From contig NZ_RZNJ01000005.1 of the NCBI RefSeq assembly GCF_003994485.1, positions 124,001 through 188,000 on the forward strand: 64,000 nucleotides of DNA. The letters run 5' to 3'. This document shows, in pieces, positions 28,493 through 36,127 of this stretch (the stretch's first letter is position 1; the number at the start of each line of letters is the position of its first letter). Source of the stretch: Arsenicitalea aurantiaca (lineage in GTDB: Bacteria > Pseudomonadota > Alphaproteobacteria > Rhizobiales > Devosiaceae). The position numbers were made by a program, and so were the translations under genes. The notes below the pieces were generated by a model that was not told the origin of the DNA, made no database searches, and saw nothing but the letters and a program-made list of their open reading frames with translations.

Positions 28493-29157
28493 GGGCGCTG
28501 GTGGTCGAGGACGAGGCCCGCATCGCGGGCGATCTCGCCGCGGCGCTGCGCGAGGCGGGCTTTGCCGTCGACATCGCGGTGGACGGGCGCGAGGCCGAAT
28601 ATCTGGGCGCAACCGAAAGCTATGATGCGGTGGTGCTCGATCTGGGGCTCCCCGGGCTCGACGGCATCGCCGTGCTCGAAGCATGGCGGGGGGCAGGGCG
28701 CACCATGCCCGTCCTGATCCTCACCGCGCGCGACGCCTGGAGCGAAAAGGTGCGCGGCTTCCGCGCCGGGGCGGACGACTACGTCATCAAGCCCTTCCGG
28801 CTCGAGGAGGTGGTGATCCGCATGAAGAGCCTCGTGCGCCGTGCGGCCGGCCATGCGAGCACCATCATCAGCTGCGGGCCGCTGAGCCTTGATACCCAGC
28901 TCGGGGTCTTCACGCTCGACGGGGTGGCGCTCAAACTCACCGCCTTCGAATGGCGGGTGCTGTCCTATCTCGTCCATCATGCCGAGCGGCCGGTGACGCG
29001 GACCGAGCTCAGCGAACATCTCTACGAACGCGATACCGATCGCGATTTCAATTCGCTCGAGGTGATCATCGGCCGGCTTCGCCGCAAGATCGGGCGGGGG
29101 CTGATCGAGACCGTGCGCGGGCAGGGCTACCGGCTCTCGGCCGGCGACGGGGCATGA
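28489..29157 (+). CDS. OmpR/PhoP-family response regulator, FeuP-like
   Basis: 222 residues. Receiver domain with EDE acidic pocket at 8-10, phospho-acceptor D51 (VVLDLGLPG), conserved Thr in ILTARD and Lys in VIKPF. The winged-helix DNA-binding domain ends with VIIGRLRRKI and VRGQGYRL. Translationally coupled on both sides by ATGA overlaps. It probably binds the dyad at 28084-28119. Confidence 0.93.
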   Translation: MRALVVEDEARIAGDLAAALREAGFAVDIAVDGREAEYLGATESYDAVVLDLGLPGLDGIAVLEAWRGAGRTMPVLILTARDAWSEKVRGFRAGADDYVIKPFRLEEVVIRMKSLVRRAAGHASTIISCGPLSLDTQLGVFTLDGVALKLTAFEWRVLSYLVHHAERPVTRTELSEHLYERDTDRDFNSLEVIIGRLRRKIGRGLIETVRGQGYRLSAGDGA

Positions 29158-30506
29158 TCGCTTCGTCCATCCGCACCCGGCTCGTGCTCCTGGCGCTCGC
29201 CTGGATCGCGGTGGCGCTGGTGGTTGCGGCCTTCGTCATCTCGGGGCTGCTGCGGCAGTTCGTCGAGGAAGGGTTCGAGGCCTCGCTCGATTCCACCCTC
29301 ATTGCGCTGATGGCGAGCACCGAGGAGGATCTGGCGCTCGGGCGGATCACGGTCGATGCCGCGGTCGCCGATCCGCGCTTTGAGCAGCCGCTTTCGGGCT
29401 GGTACTGGCAGATCGCCGACGAGGACGCGGTGCTTTTGCGCTCGGGCTCGCTCTGGACCGATGATCTGGGGGCGGGCGCGGAAGCGGCGTCGGGCGCCGT
29501 GCTCCGGCGTACCCTCCAGGGGCCCGAGGGCATGGCGCTCCGTGCCCTTTCGCGCGATTTCACCGCGCCGGGCGGCACGAGCCGGCTGCGCGTCACCGCC
29601 GCGATGCCCGAGGCGGAGATCGAGGCGCGGGTCGCCGGCATGGTCGGCCCGCTTCTGACCTCGCTCGTTCTCCTCGGGGCCGGGCTCGTCCTTGCCATCG
29701 CGCTCCAGGTCCATTTCGGGCTCGCGCCGCTCAAGCGCCTGCGCGACAATCTGGGGCGCGTGCATCGGGGCGAACTTCCGAGCCTGCCTGCCGAGCGCTA
29801 CGCCGAAATCGCCCCGGTGGTCGAGGAGATGAACGCGCTCATTGCCCACAACAGAAAGACCATCGCGCGCGCCCGCACCCATGTGGGCAATCTCGCCCAT
29901 GGGCTGAAGACCCCGCTCTCGGTGCTCGATACGAGCCTTGCCCGGCCGCCCGGCCCCGAGCGCGAAACGGCGCTGGCGGAGGTGTCGGCGAGCATGAACC
30001 GGATGATCGGCCATCATCTGCGCCGGGCGCGCTCGGCGATCACCCATGGGGTGGTCGGCGAACGTTCCGATGTGGGCGAGGCGGTCGCGGACCTCGTGCC
30101 GGTCTTTGCGGGCATCTATGCCGATCGGGGGCTTGCGCTCGAAACCGAGTTGGCGCCGGGGACGGTCTTTGCCGGGGAGCGGCAGGACCTCGACGAGCTG
30201 ATCGGCAATCTCATCGACAATGGGTGCAAATGGGCGAAAGCCCGCGTCCGGGTTTCCGCCGCCCGCAGCGGGCCGCGCGAAATTTCGATCATTGTGCGCG
30301 ATGACGGGCCGGGGCTCAGCACGGAGGACGCGCGCCTTGCGCTCGAACGGGGCCGGCGGCTCGACGAGCAGCGGCCCGGCTCGGGGCTCGGGCTCGCCAT
30401 CGTCAGCGACATTGCCGGGCTCTATGAGGGCCGGCTCGAGATCGGGCCGGGCGAAACGGGCGGTACGGAGGCGCGGCTCATCCTGCCCGCGCCACCCCTT
30501 CAATAG
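29154..30506 (+). CDS. Sensor histidine kinase, FeuQ/PhoQ-like
   Basis: 450 residues. Membrane helices at about 9-32 and 165-187 flank a periplasmic sensor of about 130 residues. HAMP-like linker, then the H-box NLAHGLKTPL with phospho-acceptor H249, N-box ELIGNLIDNGCKWA, and G-boxes DDGPGLS and GSGLGLAIV. All catalytic boxes are intact. The NLAHGLKTPL form of the H-box is that of the PhoQ/FeuQ class. Starts in an ATGA overlap with the regulator and ends overlapping the convergent secreted-protein gene by 7 nt. Confidence 0.93.
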   Translation: MIASSIRTRLVLLALAWIAVALVVAAFVISGLLRQFVEEGFEASLDSTLIALMASTEEDLALGRITVDAAVADPRFEQPLSGWYWQIADEDAVLLRSGSLWTDDLGAGAEAASGAVLRRTLQGPEGMALRALSRDFTAPGGTSRLRVTAAMPEAEIEARVAGMVGPLLTSLVLLGAGLVLAIALQVHFGLAPLKRLRDNLGRVHRGELPSLPAERYAEIAPVVEEMNALIAHNRKTIARARTHVGNLAHGLKTPLSVLDTSLARPPGPERETALAEVSASMNRMIGHHLRRARSAITHGVVGERSDVGEAVADLVPVFAGIYADRGLALETELAPGTVFAGERQDLDELIGNLIDNGCKWAKARVRVSAARSGPREISIIVRDDGPGLSTEDARLALERGRRLDEQRPGSGLGLAIVSDIAGLYEGRLEIGPGETGGTEARLILPAPPLQ

Positions 30507-31075
30507 CCGATCGGGGTGAGGTCGCCCACCGTCTCGATGGCATCGGCGCGGCAATCGAAGTCCGGCGCCAGCCGGTCGGCGATCTCGCGGGCCTCGTCAT
30601 TGGCGTCCGGATTGCCCGAGGCGCGCACATAGCCGATATGGCAGCTATTGCCCTCGGCGACCCGGCTCACCACGAGGATCTCGACCCCGCGCGTCAGCGG
30701 ATCGCCATCGTCGAGCCGGTAGCGCACGATCGTCGCAAAGGGGCGGAAATCCCCGGTGCGGTTGGAGATGCGCCATTCGAGCCGCGGGCCGAGCGTGTTG
30801 AAGGGGGCGAGGGTCTGGCCGGCCACCGTCTCCTCATAGGCGCGAAAGCCATAGCTGAGGAAGAACCGCAGATCCCCCTCGGCGACCATCAGCGGGGTGC
30901 CCTTATATCCGGGGCAGGCAAAGACCGCGCCGAAATCGTCGGCCTTCTGGACGGTGCAGAGCGCAAGATCGAGGTCGGTATAGACCGAATCGATGGTCTG
31001 CGCGGCCGCCGGCAGGCAAAGCCCCATGAGGGCGATGGCAGGGGCCATGGCGAGGGCAAGGCGTTTCGGCATCAT
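30500..31075 (-). CDS. Hypothetical secreted protein (191 aa)
   Basis: The family is not recognised. Signal peptide with the hydrophobic core LALAMAPAIALMGLCLPAAA (cleavage after about residue 25), then a mature domain of about 165 residues. It has four cysteines (in LALCTVQK, VFACPGYKG, NSCHIGY and DFDCRAD) that could form two disulphides. The start is ATG 31075 with AGGAGA upstream; longer frames lack a site. It is convergent with the kinase, overlapping its stop. Alpha-proteobacterial relatives of this type are annotated as hypothetical, as far as I know. Confidence 0.75.
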   Translation of the reverse strand: MMPKRLALAMAPAIALMGLCLPAAAQTIDSVYTDLDLALCTVQKADDFGAVFACPGYKGTPLMVAEGDLRFFLSYGFRAYEETVAGQTLAPFNTLGPRLEWRISNRTGDFRPFATIVRYRLDDGDPLTRGVEILVVSRVAEGNSCHIGYVRASGNPDANDEAREIADRLAPDFDCRADAIETVGDLTPIGY

Positions 31076-31188
31076 CTCTGTCTCCTCTGGCCGGGGCGTC
31101 GGCCCCTTGCGATATGGCTTGAATTCTCGGCCCCTTCGGGGCAACAAGGCGCCCATCCTCCAAACTCCCAGATTGAGGCCCTCCCGGC

Positions 31189-31722
31189 ATGAATATCGAC
31201 GCCATCCCGACCGGCAAGACACCGCCCGACGACATCAACGTCATCATCGAAGTGCCGCTGGGCGGCGAGCCCATCAAATACGAGATCGACAAGGAGAGCG
31301 GGGCGCTGTTCGTCGACCGCTTCCTCTATACGCCCATGCGCTATCCGGGCAATTACGGCTTCGTGCCCCATACCCTTTGCGGGGATGGCGACCCGCTCGA
31401 CGTGATCGTGCTCAACACGCGCCCCCTGCTGCCCGGCGCCGTGGTGCGCTGCCGGCCGATCGGGGTGCTCTACATGGAAGATGATGGCGGGCAGGACGAG
31501 AAGATCCTCGCCGTGCCGGTCAGCAAGCTCACCAAGGTCTATGACGGGATCGTCAACTATACCGACATGCCCGAGATCGAGATCGAGCGCGTCAAGCACT
31601 TCTTCCTGCACTACAAGGACCTCGAGCCGGGCAAATGGGTCAAGCTCGCCGGCATCGGCGACGTTGACGACGCCCGCAAGGTGATCCTCGATGCCATCGC
31701 GATGGCGGGCAAGGACGCGTAG
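31189..31722 (+). CDS. ppa: Inorganic pyrophosphatase (family I)
   Basis: Hydrolyses cytosolic pyrophosphate. 177 residues with the metal-binding signature DGDPLDVIV, plus [15 protein letters not shown] and [15 protein letters not shown]. Full length, ATG 31189. A membrane pyrophosphatase (hppA) lies just downstream on the opposite strand, so the cell has both soluble and energy-conserving disposal of pyrophosphate. Confidence 0.97.
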   Translation: MNIDAIPTGKTPPDDINVIIEVPLGGEPIKYEIDKESGALFVDRFLYTPMRYPGNYGFVPHTLCGDGDPLDVIVLNTRPLLPGAVVRCRPIGVLYMEDDGGQDEKILAVPVSKLTKVYDGIVNYTDMPEIEIERVKHFFLHYKDLEPGKWVKLAGIGDVDDARKVILDAIAMAGKDA

Positions 31723-31792
31723 TCTCAGCCTTGTATCCCGTTCCGGGCCGTTGCAGCATCACGATGTCTGCAATGGCTCTGGACCCTCGATC

Positions 31793-32149
31793 ATGGAAGA
31801 GAACGACAGCGCACCGATCGGCGTCCGCAGGTTGACCGTCCAGACGTCTGATGGCGAGCGCGGTGTCATCGTTGCCGTGTTCCCTCCCGAGCCGCTCGGC
31901 GACAAGTGGATCTGTGCCTATGAGATCGGCTGGCCTGAGGGGATGGCTCGCAGCCGCGCTCAGGGCAATGACGCGCTGCACGCCATGCTCTTGTGCCAGC
32001 AAAAGATCGGCATGGAGCTCTACATGAGCCGCTATCATCACGAGCGGCGGATGTGGTGGAGGAAGCCCTGGGACGGCTATGGGTTTCCTCTTCCGAAAGA
32101 GGGGCGGGACCTCCTGATCGGGGACGACGCGCGTTTTTACGGCAATTAG
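31793..32149 (+). CDS. Hypothetical protein (118 aa), DUF6968-like
   Basis: A soluble small protein. The order is a beta-rich N-terminal part (RRLTVQTSDGERGVIVAVFPPEP), CAYEIGWPEG, a helix DALHAMLLCQQKIGMELY, then a Trp-rich segment (RRMWWRKPWDGYGFPLP). The arrangement resembles the DUF6968 group, which has no known function; that link is from memory and tentative. ATG 31793 has no strong ribosome site. A terminator follows 15 nt after the stop. Confidence 0.6.
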   Translation: MEENDSAPIGVRRLTVQTSDGERGVIVAVFPPEPLGDKWICAYEIGWPEGMARSRAQGNDALHAMLLCQQKIGMELYMSRYHHERRMWWRKPWDGYGFPLPKEGRDLLIGDDARFYGN

Positions 32150-32160
32150 CGAGCGCAACG

Positions 32161-32190
32161 AAAAGGCCGGGATCGCTCCCGGCCTTCTGC
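32161..32190. terminator. Rho-independent terminator
   Basis: AAAA then GGCCGGG (32165-32171), loop ATCGCT, CCCGGCC (32178-32184), TT and a GCATTT tail. It sits between the convergent small orphan and hppA and probably serves both. Confidence 0.8.
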
Positions 32191-32205
32191 ATTTCGGAAG
32201 ACCGC

Positions 32206-34368
32206 TCAGACGCTGTGGGCGAGCACGGCCAGCAGCAGGAGCGCGACGATGTTGGTGATCTTGATCATCGGGTTCACCGCCGGGCCGGCAGTGTCCTTGT
32301 AGGGATCACCCACCGTATCGCCGGTGACCGAGGCCTTGTGCGCGTCCGAGCCCTTGAAGTGCTTGACGCCCTGGCTGTCGGTGAAACCGTCCTCGAAGCT
32401 CTTCTTGGCATTGTCCCAGGCCCCGCCGCCGGCGGTCATGGAGATGGCAACGAAGAGCCCGGTGACGATGACGCCCATCAGCATGGCCCCGACCGCGGCG
32501 AAGGCGGCGGCCTTGCCCGCGATCAGCAGGATCACGAAGAACGCCACGAGCGGCGAGAGCACCGGCAGCAGAGAGGGGACGATCATCTCCTTGATCGCCG
32601 CCTTGGTCAGCATGTCGACCGCCCGCCCGTAATCGGGCTTTTCGGTGCCGGCCATGATGCCGGGTTTCTCGCGGAACTGGCGCCGCACCTCGACCACCAC
32701 TGATTGGGCAGCCCGCCCGACCGCCGTCATCGACATCCCCCCGAAGAGGAAGGGCAGGAGCCCGCCGAACAAGAGGCCCGCCACCACATAGGGGTTGGAG
32801 AGGTCGAAGCTGATCGCCCCCATATCGGCAAAGAAGGGGTAGGTCTCGGAGTTGGCGGCGAAATAGTTGAGGTCCTGGGTATAGGCCGCAAAGAGCACCA
32901 GCGCCCCGAGACCCGCCGAGCCGATGGCATAGCCCTTGGTCACGGCCTTGGTGGTGTTGCCCACCGCGTCGAGCGCGTCGGTATTGTGACGCACCGCATC
33001 GGGAAGGCCCGCCATCTCAGCGATGCCGCCGGCATTGTCGGTGACCGGGCCGAAGGCATCGAGCGCGACGACCATGCCTGCGAGCGCGAGCATCGTGGTG
33101 ACCGCGACCGCGATCCCGAAGAGCCCTGCGAGATTGAAGGTGACGAGGATGCCCGCAATGATCACGATTGCCGGCAGTGCGGTCGATTCAAGGCTGACCG
33201 CGAGACCCTGGATGACGTTGGTGCCATGCCCGGTCACCGAGGCCTCGGCGATGGAATTGACCGGGCGCCGTCCGGTGCCGGTATAGTATTCGGTGATCCA
33301 GATGATGAGCCCGGTGATGACGAGCCCGGCCACCCCGCAGAAAAAGAGCGCGGTGGGGGTGAAGCCCGTGGTCAGCACACCTGCGGCGTCGGGCACGCCC
33401 AATTGGGCGTTCATGTCCCCGAAGACGATCCAGAGCGTGGGGTAGAGCAAGACCAGCGAGAGCAGGCCGGTCGCGACGATCCCCTTGTAGAGCGCGCCCA
33501 TGATGTTGTTGGAGGCGCCGAGCTTGACGAAGAAGGTGCCGATGATCGAGGTGACGACGCAGGCACCGCCGATCGCGAGCGGCAGCATCATGCCGGCCAG
33601 CTGATAGGCCTCTGGCAGGATGATCGCGGCAAGCACCATGGTGGCGACGGCGGTCACCACATAGGTCTCGAAGAGGTCCGCGGCCATGCCGGCGCAGTCT
33701 CCGACATTGTCGCCCACATTGTCGGCGATGGTCGCGGGGTTGCGCGGATCGTCCTCGGGAATGCCGGCCTCGACCTTCCCCACCATGTCCCCGCCGACAT
33801 CGGCGCCCTTGGTGAAGATGCCGCCGCCGAGCCGGGCGAAGATCGAGATCAGCGATGCGCCGAAGCCGAGCGCGACCAAGGCATCGATCACCGTGCGGCT
33901 CGTCGGGGCGAAGCCCTCCATGCCGGTGAGGAAGGCGAAATAGAGCGTGACGCCCAGAAGGCCGAGCCCCGCGACCAGCAGCCCCGTCACCGCGCCCGAC
34001 TTGAAGGCGAGGTCGAGCCCGCCCGCCAGCGAATGCGTCGCGGCCTGGGCCACCCGCACATTGGCGCGCACCGAAACGTTCATGCCGATGAAGCCGGCCG
34101 CCCCCGAAAGGATCGCCCCGATCGCGAAGCCGATCGCGGCATAGGCCCCGAGCAGCCAGAAGGCGAGGATGAAGATGACGACGCCGACGATGGCGATGGT
34201 GGTGTATTGGCGCCTGAGATAGGCCGAAGCGCCTTCGCGCACCGCGGCCGAGATCTCCTGCATGCGCGCCGAGCCCGCATCTGCGGCCAGAAGACCGCGT
34301 GTGGTGACGACGCCATAGACGATCGACAGCGCGCCACAGGCTATGATGAGCCAGAGCAAAAGAGTCAC
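32206..34368 (-). CDS. hppA: K+-insensitive H+-translocating membrane pyrophosphatase
   Basis: Couples pyrophosphate hydrolysis to proton export across the inner membrane. About 720 residues with some 16 membrane helices. The active site [18 protein letters not shown] is complete, and [18 protein letters not shown] is also seen. The diagnostic GNTTKA (Lys where K+-dependent enzymes have Ala) and the Thr that follows in [12 protein letters not shown] mark the K+-independent class. Start: GTG 34368 with GGGGGAA upstream, giving a mature-length protein; a longer frame to 34563 adds an unrelated Arg-rich leader. Confidence 0.95.
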   Translation of the reverse strand: MTLLLWLIIACGALSIVYGVVTTRGLLAADAGSARMQEISAAVREGASAYLRRQYTTIAIVGVVIFILAFWLLGAYAAIGFAIGAILSGAAGFIGMNVSVRANVRVAQAATHSLAGGLDLAFKSGAVTGLLVAGLGLLGVTLYFAFLTGMEGFAPTSRTVIDALVALGFGASLISIFARLGGGIFTKGADVGGDMVGKVEAGIPEDDPRNPATIADNVGDNVGDCAGMAADLFETYVVTAVATMVLAAIILPEAYQLAGMMLPLAIGGACVVTSIIGTFFVKLGASNNIMGALYKGIVATGLLSLVLLYPTLWIVFGDMNAQLGVPDAAGVLTTGFTPTALFFCGVAGLVITGLIIWITEYYTGTGRRPVNSIAEASVTGHGTNVIQGLAVSLESTALPAIVIIAGILVTFNLAGLFGIAVAVTTMLALAGMVVALDAFGPVTDNAGGIAEMAGLPDAVRHNTDALDAVGNTTKAVTKGYAIGSAGLGALVLFAAYTQDLNYFAANSETYPFFADMGAISFDLSNPYVVAGLLFGGLLPFLFGGMSMTAVGRAAQSVVVEVRRQFREKPGIMAGTEKPDYGRAVDMLTKAAIKEMIVPSLLPVLSPLVAFFVILLIAGKAAAFAAVGAMLMGVIVTGLFVAISMTAGGGAWDNAKKSFEDGFTDSQGVKHFKGSDAHKASVTGDTVGDPYKDTAGPAVNPMIKITNIVALLLLAVLAHSV

Positions 34369-34514
34369 GAAATTCCCCCTTGGACCGAAACGGCTTCCCG
34401 TCCGTGGGCGTCCATTGGCGGACGTCTCCACGGCCTCCGGTTTCGAGAGTGCCGCTTCCGCCTTCGGGGCGCAATCGAAATCGCGCTGTTTTGTCGCAGG
34501 GGTCGGTTGCCGGA

Positions 34515-34528
34515 CGGAACGCGTTCCG
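34515..34528. promoter_or_regulatory. 14-bp perfect palindrome upstream of hppA
   Basis: CGGAACGCGTTCCG, fully self-complementary, about 147 nt upstream of the hppA GTG. A possible operator for a dimeric regulator; no regulator can be named. Confidence 0.3.
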
Positions 34529-34591
34529 CCCCGTGACGAGCGCCGGGCCTCCCTGCCCGACACGCTCCGCCACGACCCCTATACCCGCCCC

Positions 34592-34663
34592 CCGTCCTTG
34601 CCGGGCTTGTCCCGGCAATCCAGCGGCGCCCCTGGACCACCGGGACCAGCCCGGTGGTGACGG
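34592..34663 (+). repeat. Double-hairpin intergenic repeat, copy 1
   Basis: A 72-nt unit bounded by CCGTC and GACGG. First stem TTGCCGGG...CCCGGCAA, spacer, second stem CCACCGGG...CCCGGTGG. Same orientation as the copies at 40497 and 40690, inverted relative to 36044. Confidence 0.85.
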
Positions 34664-34726
34664 AAGCGGAGGGATCGGCGGTCGGCTCAGCCCAAAACGG
34701 CCAGTCTCAGCAGGCGCAGCGCCCGC

Positions 34727-35017
34727 TCAGAAGACGTTGGGGTAGCCGTAGCGCAGGATGACCTGCTGGATGAAATAGATGATGAGGAAGAGGATGATGG
34801 GCGAGATGTCGATGCCCGAGAAGCGCGGCAGCATGCGCCGGATCGGATTGAGCACCGGCTCGGTCAGGGCGTTGACCGCCCGCCAGACCGTATCGACGAA
34901 CTGGTTGCGCGTGTTCACCACGTTGAAGCTGATCAGCCAGGAGAGGATGATCATGGCGAGCACGACCCACCAGTAGAGGCTCAGCAGCAGCATGATGACG
35001 TCGAGTACGGCCCGCAT
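34727..35017 (-). CDS. YggT family membrane protein
   Basis: 96 residues with two hydrophobic segments (about 4-30 and 70-90) and the YggT landmark NPIRRMLP between them. The family is linked to cell-envelope and division processes, but its molecular role is unclear. ATG 35017 has AGGAGTG six bases upstream. Confidence 0.92.
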   Translation of the reverse strand: MRAVLDVIMLLLSLYWWVVLAMIILSWLISFNVVNTRNQFVDTVWRAVNALTEPVLNPIRRMLPRFSGIDISPIILFLIIYFIQQVILRYGYPNVF

Positions 35018-35095
35018 CCGGTCACTCCTTTTGTGGCTCGCGCTTATCTAATGGCTTGGCCGCCCATGGGCAAGCGCAGGGGCGGGGCCGAACGG

Positions 35096-35127
35096 AAAAG
35101 GCCCGCCCGGTCAACTCGGGCGGGCCT
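35096..35127 (-). terminator. Strong Rho-independent terminator (minus strand)
   Basis: An 11-bp perfect stem, AGGCCCGCCCG (35099-35109) with CGGGCGGGCCT (35117-35127), 7-nt loop. On the minus strand it is followed by TTTT. It would end transcripts coming from dedA or from the candidate small RNA. Confidence 0.82.
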
Positions 35128-35170
35128 GATCTGTGACTGACATCCGGTACGCACAACAAGTTTCCGGACA
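35096..35170 (-). ncRNA. Candidate small RNA between dedA and yggT
   Basis: About 75 nt from an inferred start near 35170 to the terminator. A 5' stem TCCGG/CCGGA (35164-35168 with 35143-35147) encloses a 16-nt U/G-rich loop, then a single-stranded linker and the terminator hairpin with a U tail, the usual layout of a trans-acting small RNA. A promoter-like element lies at the right distance. It could instead be only the 3' region of the dedA message. Confidence 0.35.
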
Positions 35171-35180
35171 CCCTATTAAA

Positions 35181-35196
35181 TGCATGAAGCGTGCCA
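35181..35196 (-). promoter_or_regulatory. Sigma-54-like promoter element
   Basis: On the minus strand TGGCACGCTTCATGCA: GG-N10-GC spacing is exact and the match to TGGCACGNNNNTTGCW has one mismatch. Transcription would start about 12 nt downstream, near 35170. A sigma-70 alternative (TTTAAT) overlaps it but lacks a good -35. Confidence 0.35.
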
Positions 35197-35304
35197 GTTC
35201 GCTTAAGTCCCGGCTTCCGGGGCTTTCCGGACCATCGGGTCCGCCCGAAACCCCGTTTGCATTGCAAAATGCGAAAGACCCCTGCATTCCGCATTCGCCT
35301 TCGG

Positions 35305-35907
35305 TTAACCCTTCGAGGGGCGCCAGGTGATGAGCCGGTAGATGTAGAGCCCCAGAACCGCGCAGAGCACGATGAGCGTCAGCGGATCGAGGAAGGCTTC
35401 GATGGCGTGATAGTGCTCGTTGAGGATGAAGCCCGAGGAGACGAGCAGCACGTTCCACACCAGCGCCCCGGCGCCAGAGGCGAGCAGGAACAGCGGCAGC
35501 GGCAGCCGCGCCAGGCCCGCGGGCACCGAGATCAGCGTCCTTATGATCGGGATCAGCCGGCCAAAGAGGATGATCATCGGGCCATGGCGGACGAACCAGT
35601 TGGTCGCCATGTCGATTTCGTCGGCATTGAGGGTGAACCAGCGCCCGAACCGGTCGGCGAGATGGCGCACGCGTGCGAGCCCGAATATGCGGCCCGCGAA
35701 ATACCAGGGCAGCATGCCCGTCACCGCTCCCATCGTGGTCGCGGCGAGCACGCCCAGATAGCTGAGCTCCCCGCGCGCCGCCGAAAATCCGGCAAAGGGG
35801 ATGATGAGTTCGGAGGGAATGGGCGGAAAGACGCTTTCGAGCAGCATCAGGAGGAACAGCCCCAGATAGCCGAACTCGCCGATGACCCCGATGATCCAGT
35901 CGCTCAT
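35305..35907 (-). CDS. DedA family membrane protein (VTT/SNARE-associated fold)
   Basis: 200 residues, with multiple hydrophobic segments. The conserved LLESVFPPIPSELIIPFAG near the N-terminus and the FGRLIPIIRTLISVPAG motif with its essential arginine are present. DedA proteins act in membrane lipid (undecaprenyl phosphate/phospholipid) transport and membrane-potential maintenance. ATG 35907. Confidence 0.94.
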   Translation of the reverse strand: MSDWIIGVIGEFGYLGLFLLMLLESVFPPIPSELIIPFAGFSAARGELSYLGVLAATTMGAVTGMLPWYFAGRIFGLARVRHLADRFGRWFTLNADEIDMATNWFVRHGPMIILFGRLIPIIRTLISVPAGLARLPLPLFLLASGAGALVWNVLLVSSGFILNEHYHAIEAFLDPLTLIVLCAVLGLYIYRLITWRPSKG

Positions 35908-36043
35908 GGAAGAGCCCTCTCAGGTTCAGGCGGGCATTCTCGCGGGCCCGACCCTTCTGCCGCTATCGGGGCTGGCCCGGTAAAGCGGCGTCCCCGGTCT
36001 CTGCCATCACCGGACCCGCCCGGCACGACAGACCTCGCAGTGT

Positions 36044-36113
36044 CCGTCACCACCGGGCCTGTCCCGGTGGTCCAGGGGCTCCGTGCCGGATTGCCGGGAC
36101 AAGCCCGGCAATC
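36044..36113 (-). repeat. Double-hairpin intergenic repeat, copy 2 (inverted)
   Basis: Reverse orientation relative to the other copies: CCGTCACCACCGGG...CCCGGTGG first, then TTGCCGGG...CCCGGCAA. It sits in the 220-nt gap between dedA and typA, just after the typA stop, and could also act as its transcription end. Confidence 0.83.
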
Positions 36114-36127
36114 AAGCGGGGGAGTGG

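Larger units (their letters stand above)
34369..34726. other. 358-nt gap between hppA and yggT: hppA leader, palindrome and repeat
   Basis: No credible gene. It holds the hppA upstream region (34369-34560), a perfect palindrome at 34515-34528 and one copy of the double-hairpin repeat (34592-34663). The 63 nt after the repeat show nothing recognisable before the yggT stop. Confidence 0.6.

Noticed and set aside
32704-34536. A 610-codon open frame antisense to hppA
   Set aside because: Rich in His/Asp/Gly as expected from reading a membrane-protein gene backwards; no recognisable motif.
35022-35294. A 90-codon minus-strand frame between dedA and yggT
   Set aside because: It crosses the strong terminator, lacks a ribosome site and has no recognisable sequence; a small RNA or 3' region fits better.
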